Shown: positions 1-6,655 of the stretch, in pieces
Numbering within the stretch: the first letter of the stretch is position 1
Layout of the letters: every line of letters begins with the position of its first letter
Assembly (NCBI GenBank): GCA_025965775.1
Contig: JAOPWG010000517.1
Location: 1 to 7,286, forward strand
DNA from: Modestobacter sp.
GTDB taxonomy: Bacteria > Actinomycetota > Actinomycetes > Mycobacteriales > Geodermatophilaceae
Direction: 5' to 3'
DNA: 7,286 nucleotides
Translations under genes and position numbers: made by a program
Notes under the pieces: generated by a model
Seen by the model: only the letters and a program-made list of their open reading frames with translations
Told to the model about the DNA's origin: nothing
Database searches by the model: none

Positions 1-143
1 TCGCGCTGACCGAGATCGCCTGGCTCGACGACCTCGCCGACGCCTGCGCCGCCGACGGCCGGTGGACGTTCCTCTACGCCGCCGCGCCGCTCAAGGTCGT
101 CAACGGCACCGGCGCCCCGGTCAACCCCATCGCGATCCGCTGA
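1..143 (+). CDS. Cyclase-family (kynurenine formamidase-like) hydrolase, C-terminal end, 5' partial
   Basis: The frame is open from base 3 to the TGA at 141-143 and encodes the last 46 residues of a protein that starts before the window. The tail contains APLKVVNGTGAPVNPIAIR, which matches the closing strand and loop of the cyclase family (PF04199), where forms such as APLKI-GGTGSPVNPIA are typical. These enzymes are metal-dependent hydrolases that act on amides, lactones or cyclic compounds; kynurenine formamidase and isatin hydrolase are known members. The metal-binding HxGTHxD motif lies further upstream and is not visible, so activity and substrate cannot be judged. Third positions are almost all G or C. 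The stop lies 10 bp before the acyl-CoA ligase start, which implies co-transcription. Confidence in the family is fairly good but rests on a short tail only. Confidence 0.72.
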   Translation, partial: ALTEIAWLDDLADACAADGRWTFLYAAAPLKVVNGTGAPVNPIAIR

Positions 144-153
144 CCGCGGCACC

Positions 154-1809
154 ATGACCGTCTACGACGAGAAGCCCTGGCTGGCCCGCTACGACCAGGG
201 GCAGCCCGCAGAGATCACCCCGGAGTTCGACAACGCGCTGCAGATGTTCCGCGCGGCGGTGGACCGCAACCCTGACGGCGACGCCATCCGCTACTTCGAC
301 GGACGGGTGACCTACGCCGAGCTGGATGCGCTCACCGACGCCTTCGCCGTGGGCATCACCGCGAACGGGTTCGCCCCCGGCGAGCGGGTCGCGGTGTTCA
401 GCCAGAACGTGCCGCAGTTCCTCATCGCCCAGATCGGCACGTGGAAGGCCGGCGGCATCGCCGTGTCGATCAACCCCATGAACAAGGCTCGGGAACTGAC
501 CGAGTTGCTCACCGACAGCGGCGCCACGGTGCTGGTCTGCCTGCAGTCCCTGCACCGGGACGTCGCAGCCGGCGTCGTCCCCGGGACGGCCGTGCGTCAG
601 GTGATCACCACCTCCGAACTGGAGTTCCAGACCCGCGACGAGCCGCGTGCCTTCGCCGGGGTGGAGCGGATCGAGTGCCCCGGCACGACCGACCTGCAGC
701 AGCTGCTCGCCGAGCACCGGGGCGCGACCCCGCCCGAGGTGCAGCTGGGGCCGGAGGACATCGCCTTCCTGACCTACACCTCCGGCACGACCGGGCCGCC
801 GAAGGGGGCGATGACCACCCATCGGAATGTGGTGTTCAACGCCCAGACCTATCGCGACTGGGCCGGCCTGGGTCCGGAGGACGTCGTCCTCGGGGTAGCT
901 CCGCTGTTCCACATCACCGGGCTGGTCGCACACATCGCCATCGCCCTGCTCACGGCCACGCCGCTGGTGCTGATGTACAGGCTCGACCCCACCCTGGCCC
1001 TGGACACGATCGAGGCCGAGGGGGCGACGTTCACGGTCGGGTCCATCACCGTGTTCATCGCGATGATGAACGCGTCCAACGCCGAGAAGGGCAAGCTCGC
1101 CACCCTGACCAAGATCTATTCCGGCGGCGCTCCGGTGCCGCCCAGCACCGTCGGGGCCTTCCGGGACGCCTTCGGCCAGTACATCCACAACATCTACGGC
1201 CTGACCGAGACCACGTCCCCCTCGCACGGCGTGCCGGCCTCGGCCGAAGCGCCGGTGGACCAGGCCTCCGGGGCGCTCTCGGTCGGTGTGCCGACGTACA
1301 ACACCGTCGTCCGGATCATCGGCGAGGACGGCCAGGATCTGCCGGTCGGGGAGGTGGGCGAACTGGTCACCGCCGGCCCGCAGGTGGTCGCCGGCTACTG
1401 GAACAAGCCGGAGGAGACCGCCAAGGCCCTACCGGGTGGGGTGCTGCACACCGGGGACGTCGGCTACATGGACGCCCAGGGCTGGTTCTACATCGTCGAC
1501 CGCAAGAAGGACCAGATCAACGCGGGCGGCTACAAGATCTGGCCCCGGGAGGTGGAGGACGCCCTCTACGAGCACCCGGCCGTTCGTGAGGCCGCGGTCG
1601 TCGGGGTCCCCGACGAGTACCGCGGGGAGACGGTCAAGGCCTTCGTGTCGCTCAAGCCTGGAGCCGAGGCAACGGTGCAGGAGATCATCGCCTTCACCAA
1701 GGAGCGGATGGCCGCCTACAAGTACCCCCGGCAGGTCGAGATCCTCGACGAGATCCCCAAGACCGTCAGCGGCAAGGTGCTGCGCCGGGAACTGCGCGCC
1801 CGGGGGTGA
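154..1809 (+). CDS. AMP-forming acyl-CoA ligase (long-chain fatty-acid--CoA ligase-like)
   Basis: This complete 551-aa cytoplasmic enzyme belongs to the adenylate-forming ANL superfamily, which activates a carboxylic acid with ATP to an acyl-AMP and then transfers it to CoA. All core motifs are present in order: the phosphate-binding loop YTSGTTGPPKG (residues 208-218), YGLTETT (348-354), the ATP-ribose motif TGD (433-435), the hinge DRKKDQINAGGYKIWPREVE (449-468), and the C-terminal KTVSGKVLRREL with the probable catalytic lysine K541. Length is normal for the family and nothing looks broken. The ATG at 154 fits the usual N-terminal length. It has no clear Shine-Dalgarno site, but it sits 10 bp after the cyclase-family stop, so translational coupling is likely. 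The substrate cannot be read from the sequence: a fatty, aromatic or other organic acid is possible. The neighbouring hydrolase suggests a catabolic operon in which ring or amide opening precedes CoA activation; that is inference. Confidence 0.93.
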   Translation: MTVYDEKPWLARYDQGQPAEITPEFDNALQMFRAAVDRNPDGDAIRYFDGRVTYAELDALTDAFAVGITANGFAPGERVAVFSQNVPQFLIAQIGTWKAGGIAVSINPMNKARELTELLTDSGATVLVCLQSLHRDVAAGVVPGTAVRQVITTSELEFQTRDEPRAFAGVERIECPGTTDLQQLLAEHRGATPPEVQLGPEDIAFLTYTSGTTGPPKGAMTTHRNVVFNAQTYRDWAGLGPEDVVLGVAPLFHITGLVAHIAIALLTATPLVLMYRLDPTLALDTIEAEGATFTVGSITVFIAMMNASNAEKGKLATLTKIYSGGAPVPPSTVGAFRDAFGQYIHNIYGLTETTSPSHGVPASAEAPVDQASGALSVGVPTYNTVVRIIGEDGQDLPVGEVGELVTAGPQVVAGYWNKPEETAKALPGGVLHTGDVGYMDAQGWFYIVDRKKDQINAGGYKIWPREVEDALYEHPAVREAAVVGVPDEYRGETVKAFVSLKPGAEATVQEIIAFTKERMAAYKYPRQVEILDEIPKTVSGKVLRRELRARG

Positions 1810-1814
1810 CCCCG

Positions 1815-1857
1815 CGCCTCCCTCGGGTCGGGCGCCCCGCCCGGCTCGAGGGAGGCG
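1815..1857 (+). terminator. Strong GC-rich hairpin, probable intrinsic terminator of the ligase operon
   Basis: An 11-bp perfect inverted repeat, CGCCTCCCTCG (1815-1825) and CGAGGGAGGCG (1847-1857), begins 5 bases after the ligase stop codon. A nested 5-bp stem CGGGC/GCCCG (1829-1833 and 1839-1843) extends the structure. There is no T-tract, which is common for terminators in high-GC actinobacteria. A smaller stem ACCGTG/CACGGT (1864-1869 and 1876-1881) follows and may add to termination. Confidence 0.72.
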
Positions 1858-1931
1858 TCCCCGACCGTGTGGCCGCACGGTGTGGAGCACGGCTCACTCG
1901 TGCGACGGGCGTTGACTTCATTCTTTCGGGG

Positions 1932-1941
1932 GAGTGCACTC
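1932..1941. repeat. 10-bp palindrome GAGTGCACTC over the hypothetical gene's first start codon
   Basis: GAGTGCACTC is a perfect palindrome that overlaps the candidate GTG at 1934 and lies about 15 bases after the TTGACT hexamer at 1912-1917. It could be an operator half-site pair or simply chance. No second copy was noticed in the window. Confidence 0.25.
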
Positions 1942-2263
1942 ACTGGCGGTGACGGGCGACGATGAACGTCTGCGCACCAGCGCCCTCTTGGCGCTTGTCC
2001 GCCGCGCGCAGCGCTACGCCCGTGACCAGCCACTGTGGAAGGTGCCCTTGGTAGACGACCGGAGCGCGGCCCTGCTCATCCGGGTCTGGCTCGAGGACGG
2101 CGGGGACGAGTTCCGCGCCCGTCTGACCACGGTGGGTGGCCCACCCGGTGATGATCCCGTCGACGACGTGACCGTGGCGGTTGCCTCGTCTGCGCGTGAT
2201 GTCGTTGATGCGGTGAGTGAGTGGCTCGACGGGTTTCTGCGTAACTCGACCGACGTTGATTGA
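1934..2263 (+). CDS. Small hypothetical protein, about 104-109 aa
   Basis: I do not recognise a named family. The product is soluble, with no signal peptide or membrane segment. It seems to have a basic N-terminal helix (LRTSALLALVRRAQRYARDQ), then strand-like segments (KVPLVDDRSAALLIRVWLED and EFRARLTTVG), an acidic Gly/Pro/Asp-rich loop, a further strand (DVTVAVASS) and a C-terminal amphipathic helix (VVDAVSEWLDGFLRN). This regular alternation and the G/C-biased third positions support real coding. The start is uncertain. GTG at 1934 overlaps a GGGGGA purine run (1928-1933) that is too close to serve it, while GTG at 1949, giving a natural-looking MTGDDERLR start, lies about 15 bases away. 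A TTGACT hexamer at 1912-1917 could be a -35 element, but no good -10 follows. It lies after a terminator, so it probably has its own promoter. Confidence 0.62.
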   Translation: MHSLAVTGDDERLRTSALLALVRRAQRYARDQPLWKVPLVDDRSAALLIRVWLEDGGDEFRARLTTVGGPPGDDPVDDVTVAVASSARDVVDAVSEWLDGFLRNSTDVD

Positions 2264-2390
2264 CGACGGGCTGTGATCTTCCGAGTATCGCGGTACCGCG
2301 GCACCTGAGCTCCCTTCGATCCGGAGGGTGCCGAGGGCGGTGCCCCACGCGGACGTCGCGACAGCCCACGGGTGACGCTGCTCGACGGCG
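2264..2390. other. Intergenic stretch with the palindrome CGCGGTACCGCG
   Basis: No gene is supported here. It contains a perfect 12-bp palindrome, CGCGGTACCGCG (2289-2300), 25 bases after the stop of the small hypothetical gene. The palindrome has no loop and no T-tract, so it is a weak candidate for a terminator and could equally be an operator or chance in GC-rich DNA. A short direct repeat of GGTGCC is also present around 2327-2343. Confidence 0.35.
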
Positions 2391-2690
2391 GTGGCGAGGG
2401 GGTACGCCCCGGACCTCGCCGACGCTGGCCTCGGACAGCGGCGAGCCGATCGAGTCACCGGGATCCAACGGTCACGGGCCTTCACCGCCTTCATGGAGGT
2501 GGCGGAGCAACTCGAGACGAGCAGTCTGCAGCCCGGGGCGGCGGCGACATATGCGGAGAGCCTCTACATGAGGCACGGCGTCGTGAGCCAGGACGACCGG
2601 ACCTACGTCGATCTCCAGCCGGGCATGCGGATGGCGTTCGACTTCGGGGAACGGCAGTTCGTGCCGCTCACGGCCGACCCGGCCTCCTGA
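2391..2690 (+). CDS. Orphan hypothetical reading frame, doubtful N-terminal half
   Basis: The open frame from GTG at 2391 gives 99 residues and is not recognised. Two parts differ. The first 34 codons have mixed third positions and Arg-rich content unlike a folded domain. From ATG 2493 on, the frame has a clear G/C third-position bias and plausible protein character (VAEQLETSSLQPG, then ESLYMRHGVVSQDDRTYVDL, then MRMAFDFGERQFVPLT), so a 65-aa product starting at 2493 is the likelier gene, if any. Neither start has a visible ribosome site. The segment could also be the surviving 3' end of a decayed longer gene, since the flanks on both sides are gene-poor. Nothing in it points to a function; it has no membrane segment or signal peptide. 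Confidence 0.38.
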   Translation: MARGYAPDLADAGLGQRRADRVTGIQRSRAFTAFMEVAEQLETSSLQPGAAATYAESLYMRHGVVSQDDRTYVDLQPGMRMAFDFGERQFVPLTADPAS

Positions 2691-2714
2691 GCGTCTTGGT
2701 GGGTGGAGCGCCGG

Positions 2715-2732
2715 TCACGACCGACGTCGTGA
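2715..2732 (+). terminator. Possible terminator hairpin after the orphan frame
   Basis: A perfect 7-bp stem TCACGAC (2715-2721) and GTCGTGA (2726-2732) with a 4-base loop lies 24 bases after the stop at 2690. It has no T-tract. The stem is short and could also be an operator-like dyad. Confidence 0.3.
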
Positions 2733-2915
2733 GCCTGCCGAGCGGTACGGGTTCCCCGCGCATCGGGGTGCCGGACCCGATCCGACCGTTGCCCGATGAG
2801 GCCATCGCCGGCCGCGGCCTTCTCAGGGACCAACGGGATGCCGACCGGACCAGACCCACATGGTCTCGGGCCGCCCTCGCCGCCGCGGTGATGACCGGTG
2901 CCGAGTCTGCGGCCC

Positions 2916-2939
2916 CGGACGGTCCAGCGTGCTGGTCCG
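2916..2939 (-). terminator. Possible terminator hairpin after the DUF2252 gene
   Basis: CGGA (2916-2919) pairs with TCCG (2936-2939) outside an inner CCAGC/GCTGG stem (2924-2928 and 2931-2935), with an asymmetric bulge. It lies 27 bases past the DUF2252 stop on the minus strand. The tight loop and bulge make it only a weak candidate. Confidence 0.28.
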
Positions 2940-2966
2940 ATGCCTCGGGGCTCGTCCTGGGCCAGG

Positions 2967-4394
2967 TCACATGCCGATCTCGGCATGCAGGACGCCGTGT
3001 CGGACCGCGCGGACCAATTCGGCGTGATCACGTTCCGTCTGGTCGGCATAGGAGCGGGCGAACCGGCAGAACGCCTCCTCGGCCTTGCGGCCGCCACCCA
3101 GGTATCCCGCGATCATCGACGCCCCGCTGGTGCGGGCGTGCCCCTTGGCCAGCAGGTAGCCGCAGGTCCCCGCGTAGTCGATCAGCGCAGCGGCGTCGAT
3201 GCCGTCGACCGTGATCGCGCCCTTCATGTCCCGGTACTGGCGGACGTAGTACTGGAAAGAGCCTGCGGTGGTCCACCCGAGCAGCGGGTCGCTCACCGTC
3301 TGCAGCGCGTGCTGGTACTCCACGACCCGCTGGCCCTGGTGGGCGTGCCAGGCCGAATCGCCGTGCACGAACGGGGCGACCACCGAGCGTCTGGCCTGCT
3401 TGAGTTGCAGGAAAAGCACGTCGTCGGCGTTGCTGCCTTCGCACAGGGCGACCCACGCGCGAAGCCCGACGGATCCGACCCCGACCACCCGGTGCGCAAT
3501 GTCGACGAGGCGGTAGCCGCCCACGACCCGGGCCCAGTGGGGCGGCAGGGTCTCGAGGTAGTCATCCAGCGCCTCAGCGAGTTGTTCAGCCTCGGCCGGC
3601 TCCGGCCGCGTGATCAGCGGCGGTTCCTCGACGATCCTCCGCACACCGGCGCGCTCCTCCGTGAGCCGGGGCAGCGCTCGATCGCTCGTGCGCTTGCGCG
3701 CTCGGCGGGCCGACTCCTCGATCTCGACGCGCAGGCCTGATCGGGGCGCTGTGCGGAGCATCCGGTCGACATCCAGTCGCTCGTACGAGCGGGCGAGCAG
3801 TGGCTGCTCGGCCAGCGCCGCGATCTGCAGCTGGTACTCGTGGACGCACCGCGCCACCGCCTCGCCGCACGAGCTCTCCGGTGATCCGTTCTGCCGCCCG
3901 GCTACCCAGACGCTGGTCGTGAGCCGACGCAGATCCCACTCCCACGCGCCCGGGTGCGCTTCGTCGAAGTCGTTCAGGTCGAAGACCAGATCCCGCTCCG
4001 GGGAGGCGTAGAAGCCGAAGTTGCCGAGGTGGGCGTCGCCGCAGACGACAGGCGATATCCCGGTGGCCGGCAACCTGGCGAAGTCGTCTGCGTGCACGTT
4101 CGCCGCGCCGCGGAGGAAGGCATAGGGGGAGGAGATCATTCGTCCGATGCGCACAGGGATCAGCCAGTCGAGGCGGCCTGCGTGCGACTGGATCACCATG
4201 TCCGTGACATCCGGGCGGCCGGGCGGGACGGCCCAATCCCCGAGCGCGGTGCGTGGTACTCGCTGGCGCAACCGGCGGCCGAGTGCATATCGCTCCGTGC
4301 GTGGCGGCGCGCTGTGCCGCAACGAGCCGAACCCGCGGCTGTCGGCCGACGCGAGGACGGTATGTCCTCGCCGCTCCTCCTGTGGACCGCTCAT
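2967..4394 (-). CDS. DUF2252 family protein
   Basis: This complete 475-aa protein matches the DUF2252 family (PF10009), whose biochemical role is not established. Recognisable family landmarks in order are PVRIGRMISSPYAFLRGAA (80-98), VCGDAHLGNFGFYASPERDL (117-136), FDLNDFDEAHPGAWEWDLRRL (138-158), a Gly-rich VVGVGSVGLRAW (303-314), LFLQLKQARRS (327-337), and a C-terminal YADQTERDHAELV (449-461). The GDAHLGN and DLNDFD pair resembles the catalytic loop and metal-binding Asp motifs of aminoglycoside-phosphotransferase/kinase-like enzymes, so a phosphotransfer role is an inference. Length is normal and no frameshift is seen. ATG at 4394 is chosen because it gives the usual N-terminus; the reading frame stays open upstream through the GH15 gene, but that stretch is not domain-like. 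The ribosome site is weak (CAGG directly before ATG). It has no signal peptide, so it is probably cytoplasmic. It lies 349 bp downstream of the GH15 gene on the same strand. Confidence 0.9.
   Translation of the reverse strand: MSGPQEERRGHTVLASADSRGFGSLRHSAPPRTERYALGRRLRQRVPRTALGDWAVPPGRPDVTDMVIQSHAGRLDWLIPVRIGRMISSPYAFLRGAANVHADDFARLPATGISPVVCGDAHLGNFGFYASPERDLVFDLNDFDEAHPGAWEWDLRRLTTSVWVAGRQNGSPESSCGEAVARCVHEYQLQIAALAEQPLLARSYERLDVDRMLRTAPRSGLRVEIEESARRARKRTSDRALPRLTEERAGVRRIVEEPPLITRPEPAEAEQLAEALDDYLETLPPHWARVVGGYRLVDIAHRVVGVGSVGLRAWVALCEGSNADDVLFLQLKQARRSVVAPFVHGDSAWHAHQGQRVVEYQHALQTVSDPLLGWTTAGSFQYYVRQYRDMKGAITVDGIDAAALIDYAGTCGYLLAKGHARTSGASMIAGYLGGGRKAEEAFCRFARSYADQTERDHAELVRAVRHGVLHAEIGM
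2970..2987. repeat. 18-bp near-perfect palindrome at the DUF2252 3' end
   Basis: CATGCCGA (2970-2977) and TCGGCATG (2980-2987) are perfect inverted repeats separated by two bases, covering the last codons (HAEIGM) of the DUF2252 gene directly before its stop. It could form a tight hairpin in the transcript 3' end, or be a coincidence of codon content. Confidence 0.4.
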
Positions 4395-4743
4395 CCTGAA
4401 AGCCTGGCAGCGAACCCTGTCGGCCGGAAGCAAGGTCGAAACGCCGAGCAGGCGGTACACAGCGCCGGCCGGACGACGCCGCACCCATGGACGTCTGAAC
4501 GCCCACAGCTCAGGGCCGTGGGGTTCACCGTCGCTGTTCCGAGGGGGCTGGGTCGGGTCACGCCGGAGTTGCCCGTACGGAATCCCCACGGGTCCACCGA
4601 CACGCTGCCGACCAGCGTCGTCGACCGCGGTAGCTGTGCCGGCTTCATCGGGCACGCGGACGGCGGGCACCGGGACGAGCGGCGCGGTGCCGCCGGTGAC
4701 CAGGACCGGGTCCGCGGAGCCGCCGCGGACGGACTCGGCGGTG
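4395..4743. other. 349-bp intergenic region upstream of the DUF2252 gene
   Basis: No gene is supported on either strand. Open frames running through here are extensions or shadows of the neighbours and give Arg/Pro-rich, low-structure peptides. The DUF2252 promoter should lie here on the minus strand, but I see no -35/-10 pair I would defend. A GH15 terminator-like hairpin occupies the right end (4710-4730). Part of the region may be decayed coding DNA; no domain remnant was recognised. Confidence 0.5.
4710..4730 (-). terminator. Probable terminator hairpin of the GH15 gene
   Basis: A perfect 8-bp stem GTCCGCGG (4710-4717) and CCGCGGAC (4723-4730) with a 5-base loop lies 13 bases past the GH15 stop on the minus strand. 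It has no T-tract, like the hairpin at 1815-1857. Its position suggests that GH15 and DUF2252 are not obligately co-transcribed. Confidence 0.55.
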
Positions 4744-6645
4744 TCAGGGACCGGACGTGCCTGGGCGGCGGTCTCCTTCGGCGTTCCGACGCCGGGGTGC
4801 ACGGCCGTCGACGGTTGCCTCCCCGGCCCGGCCGGCCTGGTCGATCGCCCAGGCGGCGTTGACCAGGCCGATGTGGCTGAACGCCTGGGGGAAGTTGCCG
4901 AGCAGCTCGCCGGTCTCCGCGTCCACCTCCTCGGCGAGCAGCCCGAGGTCGGTGACGTAGGACGCCGCACGCTCGAAGATCTCGCGGGCCCGCTCGACCT
5001 GTCCCGACAGCGCCAGGGCCTGCGCCAGCCAGAAGGTGCACAGCAGGAAGGTGCCCTCCTCACCGGCCAGCCCGTCCACGCCGTCCTCGGTGCGGTAGCG
5101 GTAGACCAGCCCCCGGTCATCGGTGAGTCGTTCCTCGATCGCGTCGATCGTGGCCAGTACCTGCGGATGGTCCGGCGGGAGGAAGCCGACGATCGGCATC
5201 ATGAGCGTGGACGCGTCCAGCGCGTCGGTGCCGATGTACTGGGTGAAGGCGTTGGCGGTGTCGCTCCAGCCGTCCCGCGTGACCGTCTCGTGGATCTCGT
5301 CCCGGGTCCGCCGCCAGTCCGGGACCTTGCTCTCGGCGTCGATCCGGTCGGCCATCTTGACGGCCCGGTCCAGCGCGACCCAGCACATGACCTTGGAATG
5401 GAGGAAGTGCTGCGGCTCGCCGCGGACCTCCCAGATGCCCTGGTCCTTCTCACGCCAGCGCATCGCGGCGGTCTCGGCGAGTGCGGTGAGGAACCGCCGG
5501 GTGTCCTCGTCCAGCATCTCGAGCTGGTCGGCGAGCCGGTACGCGGCACTCATCAGCTCGCCGTACACATCGACCTGCTGCTGGTTCCAGGCACCGTTGC
5601 CCACCCGGACCGGGCGGCTGTCCCGCCAACCCGACAGGTGCGGGAGCGTCCGTTCCGACAGGTCCCGCTCTCCGCCGACGCCGAACATGATCTGCAGCGG
5701 GATGTGCCGGTGCACGATCGAGCCGGCCGCGGCGGTCGCCATGAAAGCGAAGAATTCCACCGCCTCGTCCGGGCACGCGGCCACCCACAGCGCCTCCATC
5801 GTGAGGCTCGCGTCGCGGACCCAGGTGTAGCGGTAGTCCCAGTTCCGCTCGCCCCCCAGGTCTTCGGGCAGCGAGGTGGTTGCCGCGGCGACGACCGCGC
5901 CGGTCGGCTGGAAGCTCAGCGCCTGCAGTACCCGGCCGGACAGGTGGACCAGGTCGCGCCACGGGCCCTGGTACCTCTGGTGCAGGTGCGACCAGGACTG
6001 CCACGAGGAGACGGTGCCGTCCAGGGCGGTGTCCAGCTCGCCCTGTTCCCAGACACGTGCCGGGGTCTCCTCGATGGTCGACCGGTGCAGGCCGAACGTC
6101 CGGCTCTCGCCGTCGCGTAAGCGGAACCGTGCACGTGCGGTCGAGGCCGTGACCTCCAGCGGGACAGGGGTGGTGAGGACCAGCCACTCGTTGCCGCCGC
6201 GGGCGGTGATGCCGCCGTCGACGGGGGAGAGCAGCGGGTGGATCAGGCCGTACTCGGGCCGTGGGGCGTACTCGACCTCGACCTCCACGTCGCCGGCGGT
6301 GCAGGTCACGCGGCGGGCGAGCAGGTGCGGGGCCCCCTTGCCGAGTTCATGTCCGGAGTTGCCCGGACCGGTGAGGAGGGCGTCGAGGACGACGAAGGTG
6401 CCGCTGGCGGCGCGATGTGTGGTCTCCAGCGCCATCGTCGCGTCCAGGTACCGGCGGGACGTCTCGACCTCGCCGGCGGGCCGGATCGACCAGTGGCCGG
6501 CGGCGTCGTCCAGCAGCCGGCCGAGCACCGACGGGCTGTCGAACCGGGGGAAGGACAGCCAGTCCACCGATCCCTCGCGCGTGACGAGCGCAGCCGAGTG
6601 GCGGTCGGAGAGGAGGGCATGGTCGCCGATCGCTGTCCTGCTCAT
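4744..6645 (-). CDS. Glycoside hydrolase family 15 protein (trehalase/glucoamylase type)
   Basis: This complete 633-aa enzyme is an inverting exo-acting alpha-glucosidase of family GH15; actinobacterial relatives include the phosphate-dependent mycobacterial trehalase and various glucoamylase-like proteins. The N-terminal beta-sandwich domain opens with AIGDHALLSDRHSAALV and VDWLSFPRFDSPSVLGRLLD (about residues 5-46). The catalytic (alpha/alpha)6 barrel starts near 230, with RNWDYRYTWVRDAS (267-280), VDVYGELM (358-365), DQGIWEVRGEPQHFLHSKV (401-419) and GNFPQAFSHIGLVNAAWA (583-600). Probable acid and base are E406 (IWE) and E572 or E573 (LLAEEVD), placed by analogy with studied GH15 members. 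Both are present, so the enzyme should be active. ATG at 6645 is chosen over one 14 codons upstream because GGGAGG sits 4 bases before it and the protein then starts at the family-typical point. There is no signal peptide, so it is cytoplasmic. The last roughly 28 residues are a polar Arg/Gly-rich tail beyond the domain. The exact substrate, trehalose or another alpha-glucan, is not decided by sequence alone. Confidence 0.94.
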   Translation of the reverse strand: MSRTAIGDHALLSDRHSAALVTREGSVDWLSFPRFDSPSVLGRLLDDAAGHWSIRPAGEVETSRRYLDATMALETTHRAASGTFVVLDALLTGPGNSGHELGKGAPHLLARRVTCTAGDVEVEVEYAPRPEYGLIHPLLSPVDGGITARGGNEWLVLTTPVPLEVTASTARARFRLRDGESRTFGLHRSTIEETPARVWEQGELDTALDGTVSSWQSWSHLHQRYQGPWRDLVHLSGRVLQALSFQPTGAVVAAATTSLPEDLGGERNWDYRYTWVRDASLTMEALWVAACPDEAVEFFAFMATAAAGSIVHRHIPLQIMFGVGGERDLSERTLPHLSGWRDSRPVRVGNGAWNQQQVDVYGELMSAAYRLADQLEMLDEDTRRFLTALAETAAMRWREKDQGIWEVRGEPQHFLHSKVMCWVALDRAVKMADRIDAESKVPDWRRTRDEIHETVTRDGWSDTANAFTQYIGTDALDASTLMMPIVGFLPPDHPQVLATIDAIEERLTDDRGLVYRYRTEDGVDGLAGEEGTFLLCTFWLAQALALSGQVERAREIFERAASYVTDLGLLAEEVDAETGELLGNFPQAFSHIGLVNAAWAIDQAGRAGEATVDGRAPRRRNAEGDRRPGTSGP

Positions 6646-6649
6646 GGAT

Positions 6650-6655
6650 CCTCCC
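6650..6655 (-). promoter_or_regulatory. Shine-Dalgarno site of the GH15 gene
   Basis: GGGAGG on the minus strand lies 4 bases before ATG 6645. It decides this start against the upstream in-frame ATG at 6687, which would place the ribosome site inside the coding sequence. Confidence 0.8.

Larger units (their letters stand above)
2691..2966. other. Non-coding gap between convergent genes
   Basis: These 276 bases separate the plus-strand orphan frame from the minus-strand DUF2252 gene. Open frames exist on both strands because of the GC content, but none shows domain-like protein or a ribosome site. The stretch holds two hairpins listed separately, placed where terminators for the two converging genes would be expected, and a small CCCCG/CGGGG stem (2754-2758 and 2764-2768). 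Confidence 0.45.

Noticed and set aside
121..1227. 368-aa minus-strand open frame opposite the acyl-CoA ligase
   Set aside because: Composition is Gly/Arg/His-rich with no recognisable domain, and the ligase on the other strand is unambiguous.
1864..1903. Small stems ACCGTG/CACGGT and GCACG/CGTGC as an RNA gene or riboswitch
   Set aside because: The stems are short, have no conserved riboswitch core, and fit better as extra hairpins after the ligase terminator.
2372..3214. 280-aa plus-strand open frame across the intergenic gap into the DUF2252 gene
   Set aside because: It overlaps the DUF2252 3' end antisense, and its sequence is low-complexity Arg/Gly/Pro-rich with no ribosome site or domain.
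4395..5120. Extension of the DUF2252 reading frame upstream to give a 717-aa protein
   Set aside because: The extra 242 residues are Arg/Pro-rich without domain features and overlap the GH15 gene in another frame. The family-typical N-terminus fits ATG 4394.
4147..6120. 657-aa plus-strand open frame opposite GH15 and DUF2252
   Set aside because: It is an antisense shadow from high-GC codon bias. The minus strand has complete, motif-rich family matches over the same bases.
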